DNA of 64,000 nt, taken from assembly GCA_963678705.1 (NCBI GenBank), contig OY783203.1:2418001-2482000 (forward strand), read 5' to 3'. Shown here piece after piece: positions 61,166 through 64,000 of this stretch; position 1 is the first letter of the stretch; every line of letters begins with the position of its first letter. The translations under genes were made by a program, and so were the position numbers. This DNA comes from Panorpa germanica (Eukaryota; Arthropoda; Insecta; Mecoptera; Panorpidae). Below the pieces are notes generated by a model. It did no database searches. It was given only the letters and a program-made list of their open reading frames with translations, and had not been told where the DNA came from.

Positions 61166-64000
61166 TTATCAGTTTAAGTTGTCAGTAAGAATGGTAAAAT
61201 ATGATTGGATATTGTGTTGAATATGCTTATAGAATGGTTATTAACCGATTGACTCGATAGATGGCTCTGTCAGCTTAAAACAACTCGCTAGTTAAGTACT
61301 CAACGTAAATTGAACATATTTACGAGTAAAAACGTTGCATAAATGCGGAGGTTGCTGACTCTCAGGGACTCCTTAGTTAATAAGAAGAGCTTTTCATACC
61401 ATTTGTGGTGTGCAGTCGTGAAGTTGCTTTCGGCACACTTGCACTCACACTTGCACCTTGCTTATGTGTATGATTAGCTGTGCTGTGATGAAACGTGAGA
61501 TGAAACGTGTGAGGATAACGTTCAAGCTTGAGATTTCAGATATTAACATATTTGGGTTTTGAGCAGACCTTGTGCAGTGCCTTATATTCTTAGAGCAGTG
61601 CCTTCTTCCATCTTAAGGTCCATCTTATCCTCTGGATACGTCGTCGTAGCGCATTTCTCACAACTGAAGACATGCATGAGCAAAGTGTGAGGGGAGGGGG
61701 GGGTATAGTTGCTGGTTATCGTTCGTTGTCGATAATATTTATCACTTTCGTTCTTCGTTGCGTAAGGAGATATATTATTAACGATTGTTGTTTGGTGATC
61801 GGTAGTTATATTTCTCCACCACTATTCCCTACATTATGGCTATAGTTGGGGTAAGAGAGTTTCATAATGGCTCTCTTACCCTTACCTCCGCCAACAACAC
61901 ACCTCCTTTTTGCTTTTTGAAATTACACACATCAGTTTTCCTTTTTGATTTTTAAAACAAGTTATTGGTTAACAGACTTACAACTTAGGTAACTTTGACA
62001 TTTCAAAACGCAATCTGCTGTCATTACTGTATAAATATTGTACAGAATATTGTGTCTATGTGTACACAAACACCGAGATCGTTGATTCTAGTGCTGTGTT
62101 TTTAGGTTCGATTGCCAAGACAACAGTAAATTTTACTTTTCTAATTTTCTAATAGGGTGCTATATCGTTAACTTTATAATATTTCCAACACATATACTGG
62201 ACAATGGTGTAGAACAATACTATAAAACTGTCAATATTTCAGAAGGTCGTTGGTAATAGGAAGTATTGGAAGTCTGACAATAAATAACACATAAATAATT
62301 TCAAGGGTTTACAATACTTTGTACCGCTATAGACAACACAGAAAATTAGAGTTTGACAAAACCTTTTTGATTTTTTTTTACCAAAGACTAGAAACAGAAA
62401 TTATTCTATTCGTTTTTGTTCGAATCAAAAACAGATTTTCCACTTCTGCTCATTTTTATCAAAAAAAAATATTTCTTTGTCATTTTGTCAGTTTAGGTTA
62501 AAGGTTCATTTATTCCATTGTTTAAAATGTTAAAATATGATTAGATATTGTGTTGAATATGCCTATAGAATGATTAATAACCTTTTGATTCGATAGATGG
62601 CACTGTCAGCTTAAAACAACTCGCTAGTGTAGTACTCAACGTAAATTGAACATATTTACGAGTAAAAACGTTGCATAAATGCGGAGGTTGTTGACTCTCA
62701 GGGACTCCTTAGTTAATAAGAAGAGCTTTTCATACCATTTGTGGTGTGCATTCGTTAAGTGCACATTGACTCATGCACCTTGCTTATGTGTATGATTTGC
62801 TGTGCTGTGATGAATGGGGCAGACCTCTGAAAGAGCCCAGCTTTCAGAGGTCGACATCGTATCCTCTGGATGCGTCGTAGCGCATTTCTCACAACTGAAG
62901 ACATGCATAACCAATTTGTGAGGGGGGGTGATAACTTGTTATCACTCTTCCCCTACATTGTCTATGCAGTTGGGGTAAGGCTTCTCTCTTACCCTACCTC
63001 CGCCAACAAACAACACACCTCCTTTTTGCTTTTTGAAATTACACACATCAGTTGTCCTTTTTGATTATTGGTTAACAGACTGTAACTGTAGTAAGTTTGA
63101 CATTTCAAAACGCTATCTGCTGTGCTGTGTTTTTAGGTTCGATTCCCAAGACAACCGTAAATTTTACTTTGCTAATTTTAGGGTGCTATATGGTTAAATT
63201 TATAATATTTCCAACACATATACTGGACCATGGTGTAGAACAATACTATAAAACTGTCAATATTTCAGAAGGTCGTTGGTAATAGAAGTATTGGAAGTCT
63301 GACAATAAATAAAACAGAAATGATTTCAAGGGTTTACAATGCTTTGTACCGCTATAGACAACACAGAAAATTAGAGTTTGACAAAACCTTTTTAAATTAT
63401 TTTTACCAGAGACTAGAAACAGAAATTATTCTATTTATTTTTGTTCGAATCAAAAACAGATTTTCCACTTCTGCTCATTTTTATCAAAAAAATATATTTC
63501 TTTGTCATTTTGTCAGTTTAGGTTAAAGGTTCATTTATTCCATTGTTTAAAATGTTAAAATATGATTAGATATTGTGTTGAATATGCTTATAGAATGATT
63601 AATAACCTATTGATTCGATAGATGGCTCTGTCAGCTTAAAACAACTCGCTAGTGTAGTACTCAACGTAAATCGAACATATTTACGAGTAAAAACGTTGCA
63701 TAAATGCGGAGGTTGTTGACTCTCAGGGACTCCTTAGTTAATAAGAAGAGCTTTTCATACCATTTGTGGTGTGCATTCGTGAAGTGCACTCTGTAACTCT
63801 GTGCACTGAACACATTTGCACCTTGCTTATGTGTATGATTAGCTGTGCTGTGATGAATGGGGCAGACCTCTGAAAGGGTTCAAATTTCAGAGGTCCACAT
63901 CGTATCCTCTGGATGCGTCGTAGCGCATTTCTCACAACTGAAGACATGCATAACCAATTTGTGAGGGGGGGTGATAACAGGAGTGTTCCGATTATCGTTC
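61166..64000 (+). repeat. Large tandem repeat array (units about 1.34 and 1.03 kb), running off the window
   Basis: The phrase AAAATATGATT-GATATTGTGTTG recurs at 61196, 62532 and 63557, and long matching blocks follow each time (GATAGATGGC, ACAACTCGCTAG, TGCATAAATGCGGAGGTTG, ACATGCAT, CTTACCTCCGCC-type text). Unit 1 is longer because of extra segments, including 62030-62100; unit 3 is cut by the window edge. Each full unit ends with a similar 60-codon ORF (62319-62501 and 63320-63526) and a pol III B-box-like GGTTCGATTCC or variant (about 62107 and 63136). No known gene was found inside. Confidence 0.85.

Noticed and set aside
63130..63150. Possible tRNA gene from a B-box-like GGTTCGATTCC
   Set aside because: No A box or cloverleaf can be formed around it; it is part of the tandem repeat unit.

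Overview
The window looks like nuclear DNA from an insect. It is AT-rich and intron-rich, with canonical GT-AG splice sites, AATAAA polyadenylation signals, many cut-and-paste DNA transposon relics (hAT, Tc1/mariner, MITEs), a 5'-truncated LINE, and long (TA)n microsatellites. The order or species cannot be told from the sequence. No bacterial operons, CRISPR arrays, rRNA genes or convincing tRNA genes were seen.

Left end (1-5.3 kb): the last coding exon of a proline-rich protein ends at 218. A 1.1 kb decayed hAT element with a perfect 8-bp target duplication follows (2192-3294). Next come the last four coding exons of an unrecognised protein (3577-5284), all joined in phase 0; a 411-bp TTAA-flanked MITE sits in its last intron.

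Middle (5.3-39.5 kb): about 34 kb with no recognisable large gene. It holds a possible 50-residue minus-strand ORF (8172-8324), a LINE 3' end, three Tc1/mariner relics, several MITEs, a 366-bp hAT element with a perfect target duplication, a 408-bp long-inverted-repeat element, a SINE-like family, an orphan exon-like segment (27719-27892) and a G-quadruplex motif.

Right part (39.5-60.3 kb) is the most informative. Two tandem claudin-family genes were reconstructed exon by exon on the + strand (39553-52267, 321 aa; 55225-58129, 475 aa). Both have six coding exons with the same intron phases (1,1,1,0,1), so one arose from the other by duplication. The first keeps the claudin loop signature (W31, G49, W51, C54, C64). 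The second keeps only the cysteine pair and has a long tail with two SH3-ligand-like proline repeats. Both end in class I PDZ-binding motifs (TEV and TEL). Intron 1 of the first gene contains a tandem pair of small intronless paralogous genes of unknown function. Its intron 2 contains a complete three-exon fatty-acid-binding-protein gene on the opposite strand. A small basic, helical protein gene (59880-60239, minus) follows.

Right end (61.2-64 kb): large tandem repeat units (offsets 1336 and 1025 bp) run off the window. They carry short perfect hairpins and a repeated 60-residue ORF.

The claudin pair would be expected to act at septate or other cell junctions, with PDZ and SH3 scaffold partners. 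The nested genes share the locus but no shared function is evident. Functional statements are inferred from family resemblance; no database search was available.
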